DNA of 64,000 nucleotides from Ephemerocybe angulata (GCA_013368325.1 JAACJK010000109.1:868001-932000); one strand, 5' to 3'; positions 1 to 13,057 are shown, counted from the first letter of the stretch. Notes: generated by a model not told the origin, from the letters alone. Numbers and translations: made by a program.

Positions 1-2112
1 CACCAAAGTTCTTCGACATGCCCAAGTTGACGATGATGTACTGCGGCGTTGTTAGCTATGTAACTCGTGCTGAGCGAGAGGACATACCATGGGCTCCTGA
101 GGAATAGGTCGAGACGAGATCTCAGAAATAGGGTCGGCTCCAAAGCCAGCCTGCTCAAGGGTCCAAGAAACCTTGTTATCTGACGTCCAGGTAACGTAGG
201 CGTCGTCGAATCCTGGTTTGTACTGTCCGACGGAAAATATGAGTCCCAAAGGATGGATCAGAGGGAACCGTGCTTGCCTCAAATGCATATTGGGAGAAAC
301 AGTCGTCCAGAAGTTGATAGCATCTCTGGTTCGTGTCTGTCACGACAGATCCAGCTTGTTGTACAATGTTGCCGACGAAACCGTTGATCTTGGAGATGGA
401 CGCGTTCGCGATCTTCATGTTCTGTGGCGTGTGATCCCATTTGTACGCATTATTGAATGGCTGTATGGCAGTGAATTGCATCAAGTCTGATCTTGATTAT
501 CCATCGAAATTGGCAGGACGTACTGCAAATTGAGCTGATTGAGAAACCTCGCCCTTCGGGGTCGTCCCACCCACTTGAGCTTCGATTACGTCAATCTCCG
601 GTGCGGAGCGGCCAACATACGTCCCGTCAGGATGAATAGGGCCTGGATGGTCCTCTCCTGTACAGGTGCAGCGGGAGAGCCTTTGCCCCTGCAGGTAAGA
701 CAGAGGCGCTCCCGGATACGCATGATCCCCAACGACTTCTGGAGAGCTAGGTACGCCCTGCCACGTTTGGTTCGGAGCGGTGCCAACATCACAGGCGTCG
801 TAGCTGTACGGCCACTGAGACCAACGGGTTGTAAGGCTAATGGCGTCATAATCAAGGTCGTGGGGTGCGTACCATCCCTTCAAGTGATGCTCCATAGCCT
901 GCACGACCAAGATTTCCAAGAGTCCACACAGCTGGCCAGAGACCTGCAACGGTGTTGGTACCAGGAAGTCTCACCGCGGCTTCGATGTACCCTCCAGTAA
1001 AGCAAAATTTGTTCCACGTCGTCATGAGGCCTGTGATAATTTAAGCATTCTTGACTTCGATAGAAATGATGAAGCCTTTCTCACCGCCTTGATATGACAA
1101 GTTATGTGTTTGTTTCTCCTCCAGGGTGATGTGGAGAGCGCCGTTCTTTGTAGAGAGACCTGCCGGGTCATACCACTCCAAGTTGTTGGTAGACTTCAGG
1201 GTGATCAGAACCGTGACGGCATATATAAAAAAGGAAACAGCATACCCAGTAATGATAGTCGTGTGCTTCCCAGTAGGGGTCATCTCCTGGGTAGAATGTC
1301 CGGCCGTCTGTGTTAAACTCGTCGGAGAAAACGAGCACCATCTTTGAGCCATCTCGCAAGGACGTTTTGGTCCAGGCCTCTTTAGGTGTGTCGAGGTCTA
1401 CAAGACCGAAGTTTCCAATTTGCGGGATCTAAAGGTTGGGGCAGACATGTAAGCCTAGAGGAAAGCAACGTTATTGGAGGGCGAAGTTACCTGTCCGCTG
1501 GCATTGAAAGCACCTCCCAGGTTGAGTCCCTGAGAAGAATCTGCGATCTTCTGTCTGACAAACGACAAAGCTGGGTAGCCAACGCTATACGACCAGAATT
1601 AATTAACATCATCGTAATAAATAGATCGACACTCACAATAGAGCGAGAATGGAGAGGGCGAGGATGAGCAAGCACCCGACATTGGTCAGACCCCGGTAAT
1701 TCCAACTTCCAGAGCTGTGGTCCCGTTGGTTGGGATTGTGGAGGACGTCGTCGCTCTCCACGAGGTCTGGAGAGAGGTCTGCACCCCAGCTCCGGATGTC
1801 AGGCGAGAGGGAGTACTGCAGACCCAAGTTAAGATTCTCGTTTGACGTACAACTGTGACCAAGATGCTCACCTTCTCACTGATGGAATGGTTGAGGACTG
1901 AATTGGCACGAGCCTGAGGGTAAGGGGAATCGACGACGGCCCCATCGAGGGTTTGCTGGAAACAAGGGTTGAGGATGCTTCGGAGAATTATTTGTACAAG
2001 GTCTACGACGCACGTAGCTCTCTCTGCGCATCCCACTGGAGTAACTCAGCAAAGAATGAGTTCGCGAAGGAGATTGGAAGGGGCCTGCCCGGGAGGAATC
2101 TCGAGAAGACAT
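1..2112 (-). CDS. KRE6/SKN1-type GH16 beta-glucan synthesis protein, C-terminus beyond left edge
   Basis: This is a type II membrane protein of the KRE6/SKN1 family, needed for beta-1,6-glucan of the fungal wall, with a lumenal GH16-like domain. It starts at the ATG whose complement is at 2110-2112 (MSSRDSSRAG...). A Ser/Arg-rich cytosolic tail is followed by a membrane span (LTNVGCLLILALSILALL, about 1633-1690). The lumenal domain shows the family hallmarks VFSDEFNTDGRTFYPGDDPY near 1300, NLEWYDP near 1180 and GRSAPEIDVIEA near 565-615; the last holds the acidic residues at the GH16 catalytic position. Several short introns interrupt it, for example after HDYHYW. The left edge still reads YIIVNLGMSKNFG, so only the last part of the domain is missing. 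Whether the family is an active glycosidase is unsettled. It is divergent from the F-box gene, with 229 bases between start codons. Confidence 0.93.
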
Positions 2113-2341
2113 GGCGGTGGAGAAAGGAAAGGTGTGGGAAAGGGCTGGGGATGTGTGGACTCGAGCCTGCGCGTCGCCGAGGAAGTTGGAACGGGTCGCA
2201 AGCCGAGTCCGCGGACGGTGATTATCTGCTAAAAAAAGAAGAACCTATGCCTTCGCCGGAGTTGTTCCCCGATTCGGATTCAGAGGGTTACCGTCTGATC
2301 AGTTTCATAATGCCATCACGTCCAACTATCCTCCTGCTGCG

Positions 2342-3814
2342 ATGGATTTCCAAGATCTGCCTGTCGAGCTCATTGCCGAAGTTTTCTCTGAGCTCGATCT
2401 ACAGTCGCTGGTCACCGTTTCCTACATCTCCAAGCGCATCTACCTTGTCGCCTCAGACTCGTCGCTAAATCCCTGGAGGCGGCCCATTCATGCTCATCTC
2501 CGCGACAACATCTATGACTCCACCCTCAAACATCTGAGTGTTCGCAGCACAGTTCCTCGTCAGAACTGGATTGAGATACTTACCCTCGCCCGACCATCCT
2601 TCCTGCTGTTCGACGCGACACTGCCCAACCTCAAATCGAACGAGTGGGAGGAGTGTTTCAGGCGCCGCTTTCCCCCCAGTTGGCTGAAATGGAGGAAGGA
2701 CGGAGCTTGGAAAGAGGTGTTTCTCAAGTGCGCCTTGTTCAATTTCATGTCAGGGTGCCATGTGCATGAGATCTCACCGCCCCGCCTCGATAGAGTGCTT
2801 TACCGAGTATGGCATCGAGGCACGACGTCATGCACAAGTGATGAAGCTTGGACGAAGTCAGCATTTGCTAGTTCTCCATTCGCAAACTCCCCCTAATTGT
2901 TTGCTTAGATATATCGTGCTGAACCGAAATGGTTCTGCGAATGAGCTGGAGATTACTTCTCGAAACTTCAATCCATTAGCGATTTTCCACGAGCTGAAGT
3001 AGGTACATCGCCAATAGTTCATGACAACCTATCAAACACTCACTGGGGTGTAGGGTGCAGAATAATCTAGCGCACCTCGAAACGCGTGTTTGGGTACGTC
3101 CTACCTCACTCCCTGTAGTGCCCGATGTCGCTTACTCCGAGCCGCAGAATATCGTCGACTTTGTCGACTTCAGGATTCTAGCCTTTGGCACAATGGCGAA
3201 ACCGAATACTCCTGCCTCAGTCAATATAAACGCGCACATGCTGCTGAACCCGCCGGGAATGGAACCCGAGGAAGTGAGAAATAGCCCAATGAGGCAGTAT
3301 GTACCTATGATCAGTCACAATGCAGTTGACGACCATGGTGTGTACCCAGTGGCTGTAGGGTCGAATTCGCCAGGTGAGTCTGCAGATCAATTAGGCACAC
3401 TTCTGCCTATTTGTTGACAGGTCTATGGCACAGTTACCCCAATCCAGCAACTTTCAATGTCGACCTTTACATATAATCGATTGAACCGACCTTGCCCTGC
3501 GGCTGGACATTCGCAGTATCCGTTCCACACTCCTGGAGGCGCAGATTCACGTTGGGTAAACTATGCAGATGTTGAGGAAGGCTATCGTTGGGTCGGAAGC
3601 CTCATGTGCGTCCCTTTCGTTCTCGCTTCCGAAATCCTTTTGTTGACCGTTTGCCTTTAGGGTTGTCGCTCAGATTCTTGGACCACCAGACAGCGAAGGG
3701 GTATCACACGCTCGACACTACTGTTCGTTCGAGTGGTGCGATCTTTGGACGATCGCGCCCTGGTTAGACGAGATAATAACGTCAAGGGTTGATGGACAGG
3801 GGCTCGGCCATTAA
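2342..3814 (+). CDS. F-box protein, basidiomycete type
   Basis: The N-terminus (MDFQDLPVELIAEVFSELDL) is a clear F-box, which would bind Skp1 in an SCF ubiquitin ligase. The rest is a substrate-side region I cannot assign to a known repeat class. Splicing keeps the frame open: TSDEAWTK joins YIVLNRNGSANELE across an intron that starts with GTCAGC and ends at about 2909, and further exons carry VDFRILAFGTM, PFHTPGGADSRW and a C-terminal FEWCDLWTIAPWLDE. I recognise this overall pattern (VLxRNGSAN, HTPGG, IAPWL) as a recurring basidiomycete F-box family without known substrate. The stop is at 3812-3814. The frame 2760-3002 is part of the gene and not a separate one. Exact borders of the middle introns are inferred. 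Confidence 0.82.
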
Positions 3815-4414
3815 CTGCATTCCGCATTTCTCGGTCTGTATTGTCACCAGGGCAGGCGGGTGGCGGCACCGACAATTAGCATATCTCATGTCCTAATTGG
3901 GACGAGGCACCGCGGTATGTGTCTTGGCGCCATCCTATACAAAGCACGCATTTTCGCGGAGAGGCTTAGATGAGTGGCTGTGGCACCCTTTGTCCGTCGA
4001 TCAACTGAGACCTTTCTTTCGAGTTCTCTCCTCAGCTCCGGGAACTATGAATGATTGTTAGTGAACCCATGATAGAAACCTTTTTGGAATTCCTCCTTTG
4101 TGCGATCGTATTCGCCCGGAAGTACGGCTTCTTCCATTATGGGGTCGTGCATTTTTCATGAGCGTCCTTCGACAAACGCTCTTATGTCCGCTGTCAAGAC
4201 AATAGTTCAAAACGTTTTAGGCATTGGGATTGGGTCGATCTCTTTGTGCGCAATCGAGGAGAGACACTGAGGGATATGGTGTTAAAAGAGGGTTTGAATA
4301 AAGCGCGATTTTCTTCAGTTCCTCCTCCTCTCTCCCTTCCGCTTCACTCGAGAGTTGCCGGGCAGCCTTCTCACATACTGATTCACCACTCTCGTTTCGA
4401 TTAATTTTAACATT
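3815..4414. other. intergenic, F-box gene 3' side and zinc-finger promoter
   Basis: About 600 bases without a supported gene. They hold the 3' end of the F-box gene and, toward 4414, a CT-rich stretch (near 4316-4350) of the kind found upstream of fungal starts. I see no RNA gene or repeat. Confidence 0.6.
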
Positions 4415-5794
4415 ATGCCTCGCGTCGAACGCACACGCAAGGTGAGCCTTACTCTTCCACTGATTATTGCACGGCTTAACATCTTCCCAGTTCCGCTGCC
4501 TGATTGACATCACCTGCAAGGGCCGATTTGGTAGTGACAGTGACAGGCAGCGCCACGAGAGGACTCATACCGGGGAACGGTGAGTAGCGAACGCGTCTGT
4601 TTACGCCACCTGTGCTCATTACAGACCGTAGCCCCTTCACTTGCGATGTATGCTACAAGGGTTTCCCCCAGCGTACCGGTCTCAAGACGCACATGAACAT
4701 TCAGTGCGTTCCCTATTTATCTGCCCGTATCTCTGGACTAATATATCGCGGTAGTACTGGCTTGAAGCCCCACCACTGTATTTATTGTGATCAAGCCTTC
4801 GCGGACCCATCCTCGAAAGCCCGGCATGAGAAGGAGACGCATCGGTGTACCGGCACTTACAAGTGCCCTGCGACTGACTGCCCCGTTGGGTGAGTAAAGT
4901 CCAAATTTTCTCTCCTGCGATGTCAGTTACTCATGTGCGTTTCAGTATTAAGCGCCGGTCGGCTTTTGTTGTTCACCTCAAGGACAAGCACGGTCTTACA
5001 AAGAAAGACGTCGACATCGACTCTTGTGCCCCTGCTCTTCTGCCCAAGCCTCCTCGCAAGTCTTCGAAGAAGTCGATGGTTCTTGGCGCCACCCGGGGTG
5101 TCTCAGCCAAGCCCGGAGCTCAGCGCTTGTCTGGCCGGACTATCGCAGTCCCTGTCGCTCCCCCTATGGTTCCCTTGTACGAGTTCATAGAAGCGTCGAG
5201 CTCCAAGTTCGACGCCTCCCCAGACTCCAAGGAGATCTGGCAGTTATCCGAGCATCGACACAAGGCTGAGTCGCAGTGGGACACTTACCGTATGTATTCC
5301 CTTCTTATTTCGCTTCTACTTCATCTCAAACATGGTTTCGTACCTTAGACGCCGTTGATCAGAGCCCCTTTGGATATGCAGATCCTGAGACGCTGTACCA
5401 GCCACCCCCGCCTTCGTACCATACCTCAAATCGCGACGGCCATCACCTGCCCGCATATTCATCGCCAGCACAACTCTCATACCCGGACGCGACCCATTAT
5501 CCGGCGCATTCCCCTGGGGAAGCGACCCCCCAGTTCACCCTCTCGTCGTCGACCGACTCCTCCCCTGCGACCTCGAAGCTCTTGTCGAGCACACAGGTGT
5601 CTCCCCGTGCGATGATGCCCATGCCCCAACTCATGCCAATCACGCAGCTTCCTTCACGTCCCGTAACGCCCACCCACGGCCTCAGTCTGGCCTACTTCTC
5701 GTCGGACACGTTTTCTTACGACAATGGAAAGGGAAGCTACTCCTTCCAGACCATTTACAGCCCTGCACCTGGCGTGCATACCATTCAAGGATAA
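4415..5794 (+). CDS. C2H2 zinc-finger protein, putative transcription factor
   Basis: The start MPRVERTRK is a nine-codon first exon ending at 4441. Four Cys2His2-like units follow. The first has an unusual C-X5-C spacing. The second reads TGERPFTCDVCYKGFP across an intron that must end at 4634, since only that acceptor avoids a stop and gives the TGERPF linker. The third is HTGLKPHHCIYCDQAF, and the fourth is a C-X4-C unit (YKCPATDCP) completed by HLKDKHG after another intron. Downstream are a basic stretch (KPPRKSSKKS) and a Pro/Ser/Thr-rich tail typical of activation or interaction regions. Introns fall inside or between nearly every finger. It is probably a nuclear DNA-binding protein. 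Targets cannot be told from the sequence and I do not recognise a named orthologue. Confidence 0.85.
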
Positions 5795-6256
5795 TCGATT
5801 CCTTTCTCCTCTCCCCTTTCTTTTTGTTCCTTTGTTCGACATGCATGCTGATTGATCTCATACCCACCTTCGTTCGACTTCCACTCCTTTGATTAATGAC
5901 CATACCTTATGAAATGGTAATTATACCCAGTAGTACTGCCTAATATTCCTTTGTAACCCTGTAGCCATATCGCCTTGTGCAATTGTAGCCTTATTCGCGT
6001 GAAACCGAGTTGTTGTGGGAGCTTGTGGACGCGCCAACGCACGTGAGAGAGACGCCACAAACGGACAAACAACCGAGATGGTCGAAAATAATCCAAAGGT
6101 GTAAACTTGCTCGCCACACTTGCAGACCTTTCTATTCCACTTGACACAATTCTGTCGTTCTTTCTCTACCTTCTGCTCGTGACCGCGCGCCTCTTGCCCG
6201 TTTCCAGGGCTTGCATACGCCCGCGACTCCCGCTCCCGTTCGCCGCTCCCCAAACA
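5795..6256. other. intergenic between zinc-finger gene and ubiquitin hydrolase
   Basis: About 460 bases holding the 3' end of the zinc-finger gene and the promoter of the next. A CACGTG E-box lies at 6040-6045, about 210 bases before the ubiquitin hydrolase start. Nothing else was recognised. Confidence 0.6.
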
Positions 6257-8481
6257 ATGCTCGCCTCCCCACTTCTCCCGGCGTCACATAATTTTGGCTC
6301 GCATGGCTCGCAGCACGCCCAAGAAGGCCCGCAACCGGCCAAAGATTTACCAACATTCAAAAAGATGCTGGAGCCGGCGGTCGAGTTTGTAGAGGGCTCT
6401 TCATCAGGCGCTTATGTTGGACTGGAGGGGAAATATCAGCCGATAAATGTAGCGGCGCCTCTGCCCCCCAAAACGCCGGCTAAGCCAGAGGTGAGTCTTT
6501 ATTTATCGCGTCAGTACTTCCAGGCTGAGTGCCCGTGTGTTGCAGAAGAACGCCGACCCCAAACCTACCCCCGCTGCTACCCCTGCTCCCGTTCCCCCAA
6601 CACCAAAGGCCCAAGGCAAGACCCTCTGGCCGGCGACTATCGATACCACATGGCCTTCGTCGTGCAATGTAGGCTCTGGCCTCCACAATCTCGGCAACAC
6701 CTGTTTCCTCAACAGCGCGCTGCAATGTCTTCTCCATACACCTCCCCTGCTCCACATCCTCAATGGTCACACGAAAGACACCTGTGCGTATCTGCTCGCG
6801 TCCCGTTAAGCGCTCGTTTTAACGCGCCCATTTTGCGCTTTCTTTTCCTTTCTAGGTCGTAATGACAAGTTCTGTATGACCTGTAGCCTACGCGATGTCG
6901 CCCGCCAGGCGCATAGTGGGAAGCGCGCCTTCGCCCCTACCTCCATAACCAACCGTCTTCAAAGTGAGCACCACGTCGACGACAACCCACACTCCCTACT
7001 AAACTCTTTACCCCTTTAGCCATCGCCAAGCACATGCGAAAAGGTCGACAAGAGGACACTCATGAATTCCTCCGCTACGCCATCGACGCCCTGCAGAAGG
7101 CCTGCCTCTTCGGCCATCCCCCGTAGGTGTTCCCGCACTAGTCATGTCCGACGAAGGTCTTGATGTGGATGCTTTTCGACAGCAAAATCGACCCGAAGCT
7201 CGCAGAGACGACGTGGGTGCACAAGATCTTTGGCGGGCGGCTGCGCTCACGGGTTACGTGTCGCGAATGCGAGCACAACAGCGATACATTCGACCGCATC
7301 CTGGACTTGAGCTTGGACATCTTCAAGGTGGAAACGGTGAAGGATGCGTTGAAGAAGTTTGTGGCAATAGATTACTTGAAGGGGGCGGATAAATACAAGT
7401 GTGAAAAGTGAGTTTCCCCGTTTCACTCTAGTTAGCCTGAGTATCAAGAGGCTGATGATTCACTCGTAGATGCAAGAAGCCTGTTGTCGCTGAGAAGCGG
7501 TTTACGATTCATGAAGCACCCGTCGTCCTCACTGTCCATCTCAAGCGGTTCTCGCCTCTCGGTCGAAAAATCGCCCACCACATCGACTACGATGAGAAGC
7601 TGTCCCTTGCACCCTACATGAGCGACGGCCAATACGGTCCCTCCTATTCCCTGTACGGGGTCATCTGCCATGCGGGCAGTGGTCCCAACTCCGGCCATTA
7701 CTACGCTTTTGTCAAGTCTCGAGATGGCAAGTGGTACGAGATGAACGACGACTCGGTAACACCATCCCCTCCCCCGCTCAACAAGAAGAGCGCTTATATG
7801 CTCTTTTACATACGGGATAAAGGGCAGGGTTTGGAAGCTGCGGTCAAGTCGAAGTCGGTCGGAGGCAGGGAGCAGTCATCACAACGGCCTGCTCGCATTA
7901 CGGACGGAATGAAGGGGCAGAAACGCAAGGAGCGCGAAGAGGATGCAGAGGATGTTGGAGTGAAGGTTGAGAATCCTGTGCTGGGTCCTCTACTGGCATC
8001 ACCGACAATTAACGGCGATTCCAAAAAGCTACGGGGGGACGATCCTCAAGCCAGAGCAATCAAGGCGAAGATCGAAGCCGCTGCCGCTAAGAAAAAAGTC
8101 AGCTCGACCCTCAGCGGCTTAACTCAGTACAACTCCGACGACAATGACTCCAATTCTGACGATGGCAAGGACGACGAGAAAGAGCCTGGCGAGATCGACT
8201 CATCGCCGTCGAAAGATGCCAACATGGATTCCTCCCCACCGAAACCTCCCCGCACCTCTTCCCCTAACGGCGATGGCCCCAACGGCATCGCCCCGTCGTC
8301 CTTTTACGGCTCCAACCGCCCACCGAAAAAGCGGAAGTCGTCAGATCAGTGGCAGGATAGAGGAGAGAAGAAAAGGCCCTTTGGGACTCCTAAGGGCAAA
8401 GTCCAGTACGGCAACCCCTATAGTGGCCTCACCACTTATTCAAGCAAGAATAAGAGACGGCGCGCTCCTCGTGGCATTTGA
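6257..8481 (+). CDS. ubiquitin carboxyl-terminal hydrolase (USP36/UBP family)
   Basis: A cysteine protease that removes ubiquitin from proteins. The USP domain is complete. The Cys box is [17 protein letters not shown], the Q-E-D-x-H-E-F box is seen at [17 protein letters not shown], and the His box is [12 protein letters not shown] followed by the NDDSV Asp/Asn site. Two Cys pairs (CRECEH and CEKCKK) form the usual zinc ribbon. The order and the Gx[18 protein letters not shown] segment resemble the USP36/USP42/Ubp10 branch, many of whose members act in nucleolus or chromatin. The C-terminus is long, acidic then basic, with a likely nuclear signal (PPKKRKS) and a terminal [10 protein letters not shown]. 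Introns interrupt the domain, and the one before KIDPKL begins in the HPP codon near 7123. The start at 6257 is the first in-frame ATG of exon 1 ([10 protein letters not shown]). Confidence 0.9.
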
Positions 8482-8708
8482 GGAGAAGGACTACCCTGTA
8501 GATTAGTGTAATCGTACCTATTTTTTAGTCGTAGTAGTAGCTTTTCTTTCATCTAGACAGTAACAGTCTCGCGCAGATATGTAGAGCTCCTGGATGAGCG
8601 TTAGGCTTAACAGGTCGATTCCGCACGTAGTAGAGAACGTCATTTATAATTGAACGTGCAAGAACCTGTACTTCACGAGGGCGCATAATGATAAGCAATT
8701 GAAGGCGC

Positions 8709-10667
8709 TCAAAGTTTAGCTTTGACCTGTTCGGTGCTAATCTGAGGGGCACTCTCGCCTCCTTCCTCCCACCAAACGACAGTTACAGTCACATCATCGC
8801 GATACCGGCGCGACCACGGCGCAGGGATGCTCAAGCGCCTCCGCAGGATCGCCTCGTCGCCGCCGCCGAACGCATTGCGGATGAGATGAGCGCTGGCGTT
8901 TTCATCAGCAAACGCCCACGAGCCTTCGACCTTGTTCGACTTTTTCTCCCTTTTACCCTCGACGCCGGAAGTGCCGGAGGAGATGGGCACCACGTTTGGC
9001 AGCTGGGCTTTGGGGACGTTGCCTTTGAGGCCTTGGAGGTATCCACCAACCAGGCTGACGACATCGTCATTGCTAATGATACGGTAGTTAGTTAACCGCC
9101 CGCTCAGTGGGAGCTGGATCGATCATCGTACCTAAGCTCGTCCCAAAGTCCGTCTGTCGCCATTACGAGGAAGTATTTCGCCTTCTGAGAAGCAGCAGAG
9201 CCAGGCGATCCTTCTGGTGATGGTTGAGGCAGAGGCAATGTGCGATGGGTGATTTCTGGGCGCGAGGTTACGTAGGGAGGGGTCTTGAAGAGTGAAGGAG
9301 CTGGACGCATGGAAGTCCCATTTCCGACGAAGAAAGCTTGATTGAGGCTGAAAGAGTCAGATGAGTGAGCCCGTTCATTCTTGTCCAAGTGGGGAGAGAG
9401 GGGGACGGAGAGTGATACGCAACGAGGGTGATCGGAGAAGTGGGGGATGGGATACGGGTAGGACACTCACGTTTCTTGAACTGCACGAGGCCACTTATAC
9501 CTGGCGTCTCCGAATGCACGGCTAGGTTCCAAGCCACCCAAGACGCGCCCATTCCTGATCACGTCGTTCTCTTCTTCCTTCGGATGTTCTGAGCGGATTC
9601 TATGGAAAACAGTTTGTCAGTAACACGCCTCTGACTGTATTCCTCGAAGCGCGATGGGTGCGGGAGAACTTGCCTTGCGAGTTCGGAGGGGTTACGGCCA
9701 GTTTGGTCTTCAGTCAGGACTTCAACACGCCAGCTGCCTTTGCCATCCTCAGAGGGCTCCCAAACACCTGCGACTGCACGGCTATCTCCTGTCACCGCAA
9801 GGTAAAGGTTCCGATGTGCGGTATCGAATACGGCCATGAGAGCACAACTTCCTAGAAGCCACGAGTGTTCATTAGCGAAACTCCAAAGTGCGGGGCGTGG
9901 AGAAGAATAACGAAGACTGGGTGTTTCTTACCTGAAATAGCAGGGTGCATGGTCTTCAGAGCGAGAGGGTGTTTGCTGAGATCCGGGATGATGCCTTTCT
10001 TCCTCGTTTCTTCGTCGATATTGGCGGCGAGGACATGGAGCGGTGCGTTTAAGATTTCCTGGTCCAGTTCGACGAAGGCTTCTTCGATGGCTGAAGAGAC
10101 ACGCTTGGGGTCAGCATCGGCTTCGCGAGTGGGGCTTTGCGCAGGAGCGGATTTCCAGACAGTGTTCTTCAAGCCGCTGAACCAGCCTCCGCTACCTGCT
10201 GAGGGCGCGTCCGGGGCGTTGAGAGCAAAGATCTTGCCGGCGACAGCTCGGATGAGGACCTTCGACAAAAGCTGCGAGGTTTCGTAGCCTCCATGACCAT
10301 CCATAACCGCGAAGAACAGGAAGTCGCCTGGTCCTGCAGGGTCGTTCTCATCCCGCGTGACAACAGCATTCGCGTTGGCATCTTCCAAAGGATCGTTCGA
10401 GGCCAGCGACGCCGTTGTGTGCTGCCAAACGATGCCCCCAGGCCGGTGGTGAGATTTGGAAGTAGCGTTTTGCTGCAAGCGAGCTTCGAGGACCTTGAGC
10501 GGGAGAAGGGGGAAGACTCGTGACTGCATCTCGGGCTTGCCGTCCGCTCCCCTGGCTTTCACGGTAATTTCGAAGGTTTCTTGCTTGGTTCGGTATTGGT
10601 AGTAAATGTATGCGGGGCCTCCGACTGCAACGACCGCGGTCAACGGTCTCCAGGCTCGACTCAACAT
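8709..10667 (-). CDS. mitochondrial PP2C-type phosphatase, PTC5/PDH-phosphatase-like
   Basis: A metal-dependent Ser/Thr phosphatase. The N-terminus (MLSRAWRPLTAVVAVGG...) looks like a mitochondrial presequence followed by a short hydrophobic span. PP2C motifs are in order: FFAVMDGHGGYE for metal binding, a long insert with GGWFSGLKN, ALMAVFDTAHRNLYLAVTGDSRAV, AFGDARYKW, YFLVMATDGLWDEL and the final RRYRDDVTVTVVWW. The build (membrane-proximal N-terminus, large insert, RDDVTVTVV end) matches yeast Ptc5 and the animal pyruvate dehydrogenase phosphatases, which activate pyruvate dehydrogenase. The substrate here is inferred. The reading frame is carried over several short introns (for example around 9075-9125 and 9840-9945) without breaks. 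The stop is at 8709-8711, about 230 bases from the convergent ubiquitin hydrolase gene. Confidence 0.9.
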
Positions 10668-13057
10668 GCCGCTCTACCGAGACGATGGGAGGGTATATCT
10701 TCGTAAATTAGTAGGTAGCATGGTCTACCTTTGTTAAGACGCACCAGTTATATGGAATATCCCTCTGTGCGTTTACTGCATTCCCGGTGAACGTTGTGAG
10801 GACTATGACGGTGCGCTGGGAGAGCCGGAGTGCCCGGGGCCGGGCCCGGACCAGCCATACCCTCAACACCGGACCTGTCGCGTGACGCAATTGGCAGTCA
10901 CGTTACTGGATCTGCCGGTAGGCGCCGGACCGATACAGGCGCTTAAGCGAGTGGTCCAGTGGAAAGCCCAGCAAATTGTGTGTATCCTTATTTCTGCCTA
11001 ACCCTGACTATGGCTAGGTATATTTGATCTTGTCTACCTCACCGGCCCATCCGCCGGCTGCCCCGATAGCGCCTGCTTCAAGAGGTACTGATGAGGCAGA
11101 ATTGTAAGGTTCATTGTCAGCGCAAATCGTCGCAGGAGTCTTATCCGTGGCCTAGGATACGATTTAAATGCCCTCCATTTATTAAGCTAGAATTATTCGC
11201 GTCTTCACAATGCTGTATCCATGAACTCAATAGCCATCTTACATCGGCATCCAAGCCTGTAAACCAGTTGTCGAGCTTCTCGGTTTGGATGGTTCGGCAT
11301 CCTGGGCAAAGGAACACAAGTTTACCCCCTTCTGCATGGCCCTACATTAACCTACACTATCGTCTTCTCCGATGGGTAAGTAGAGCTGCTAGAAAGCATC
11401 GTCACAGGGGTGATGATCGCGATCGGGGGATCGGCATCACTAGTGTACGACTCGCCTAGAAATCCAACTCCTTGCGGCCTAGCACGCCTCGTCCAAATAT
11501 GAAGAGGTGCCTTCCTAATTTAATCGTGCTGCAGTTTGCGCGTTTCACGAGCGCTTCGGAGGGCTTGGTGCTATCAAGATGATGAAGAGATATGGTGCTT
11601 CTGTCGACCTTATTGAACGTTCCCGCATCATCATATCCGAGACGGCGTTTGTTTTGCTTTCACGCTTGCGGCGGATGCAGTATACTTATGGGGCACAGTT
11701 ACATTGTCCAGGCTTCAACCTTGTTAACTGCTTCTGTTCCCGCTGGCTCTACTGCGTCTCTTATCGTCCTCTCCGAAAGCTGGAGGCTTGGTTTACGTAG
11801 GCTAGCCACCAGCTAACGAAGGCTGTCTAAGCTCTGCTCACTCCACACTGCGTGGATTGTGCTGATCCAACGGAAGGCACAGCTCGCGGTCAACGAATTA
11901 GTGATAAGAGGGGGGAGTAAGCGGAATTCTTATCGAACGTGGGTGGAATGAAGTCTTCTCAAAGAAGTAATCAGCTGAGGAGAATGTGGGGCTCGTTCAA
12001 TACTTACAAGCTAGTGTATCCATGGTCTGACGTCCAAGTCGACAACAGAGAGACGCAATGGTGGGTAACTCCAGGTATACATAGTGCAGTTACGCATCAC
12101 CATGGAGCAGGAGATAGTACCTCCACTACTGCCATGATTCGAATGCCTTCAATTGGTGGGCGAACCAGGTTCTCGGAAGAAATGAATATGCCATTCCCAT
12201 TCCAGGGACTATGCGCCCATGTAGGTGGAGTCGTCAAATCAGTCTCTCCTTACGACCGAGAAGACCATGTCCTATTTCGAAGGCCTTCTGGGATGACCGA
12301 GTAACCGGTGCCAGACCTGAAGCTCTTGAGACACGGTGCAGAGTCTCAATGCCTTTAAAATTCTTGCCAGCAGTCAGGGTGCTCCCTGAGTCACAACTGC
12401 GCCATGTAGGGTTAGCGGTAGATAAGGGCAATGCAATTGCCTCGATCTCCCGCCGAACCCTCGAACCGTTTAGCGGTGGCTACCCTTTTTTCAGGTGACC
12501 ATCAGCAGGGATTCCAACTCGCTGAGGTGATCATCAACAAGGATTCGAAGTAGCTGTCAGCTCGGAATGCGTCGGACTGCACGTTCCTGTACGAAGAAGG
12601 AGAAGGGTCAGTGCGTGGATTGTCAGGAGGAGAAGATAGCGATTGGGCGACCGCATCCGCAGAGTATGAATTCAGTGCTGTATCAAAGCCACTGTCCATC
12701 ATGCTGCCACTGGCGGCTGCGCATGCCCCAGCATGGAGTATGAAATAAATCGAGCCCTGTGACTGTTCCCAGACGCTGGTGCGATCAAAGATGGGTGCAC
12801 GCAGGGCGGGAGAGAGCCCTCGCTATCGCAGCAAGCTCTAGGTGAAGCTCGATGTGCGTCGACCAAATGGCCCAAGAAATGAAGTCGAGAATTTGAGGCA
12901 GAAGCTGGAGGGCGCCTAGGCGTGGAGAGGAAGGCGGAGGGACAATAGCAGGAGATCTCGATCAAGGGCTGCCGTGATCCGCCAGGGCAAGATAAGACGG
13001 AGATCGGGCCGTGGGTGGTATTTATTGGACTGGGCAGAGGAGAGGCCGACACTCTTG
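10668..13057. other. 2.4 kb gene-poor interval
   Basis: No reading frame here has a recognisable domain, and the longest are short and unsupported. The left end is the promoter of the PTC5-like gene, with a GC-rich patch near 10800-10880. The right end is the promoter of the CASTOR-like gene. An imperfect tandem repeat of two 32-base units lies at 12493-12556. I see no transposase, reverse transcriptase or tRNA. Confidence 0.5.
12493..12556. repeat. imperfect tandem repeat, 2 x 32 bases
   Basis: Two adjacent 32-base units (12493-12524 and 12525-12556), both starting AGGTGA and ending GCTG, agree at 26 of 32 positions by hand alignment. No gene overlaps them. The function is unknown. Confidence 0.7.

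Noticed and set aside
6107..6862. A 251-residue plus-strand frame beside the ubiquitin hydrolase
   Set aside because: It overlaps the true exons in another frame. The Cys-box frame is the spliced one.
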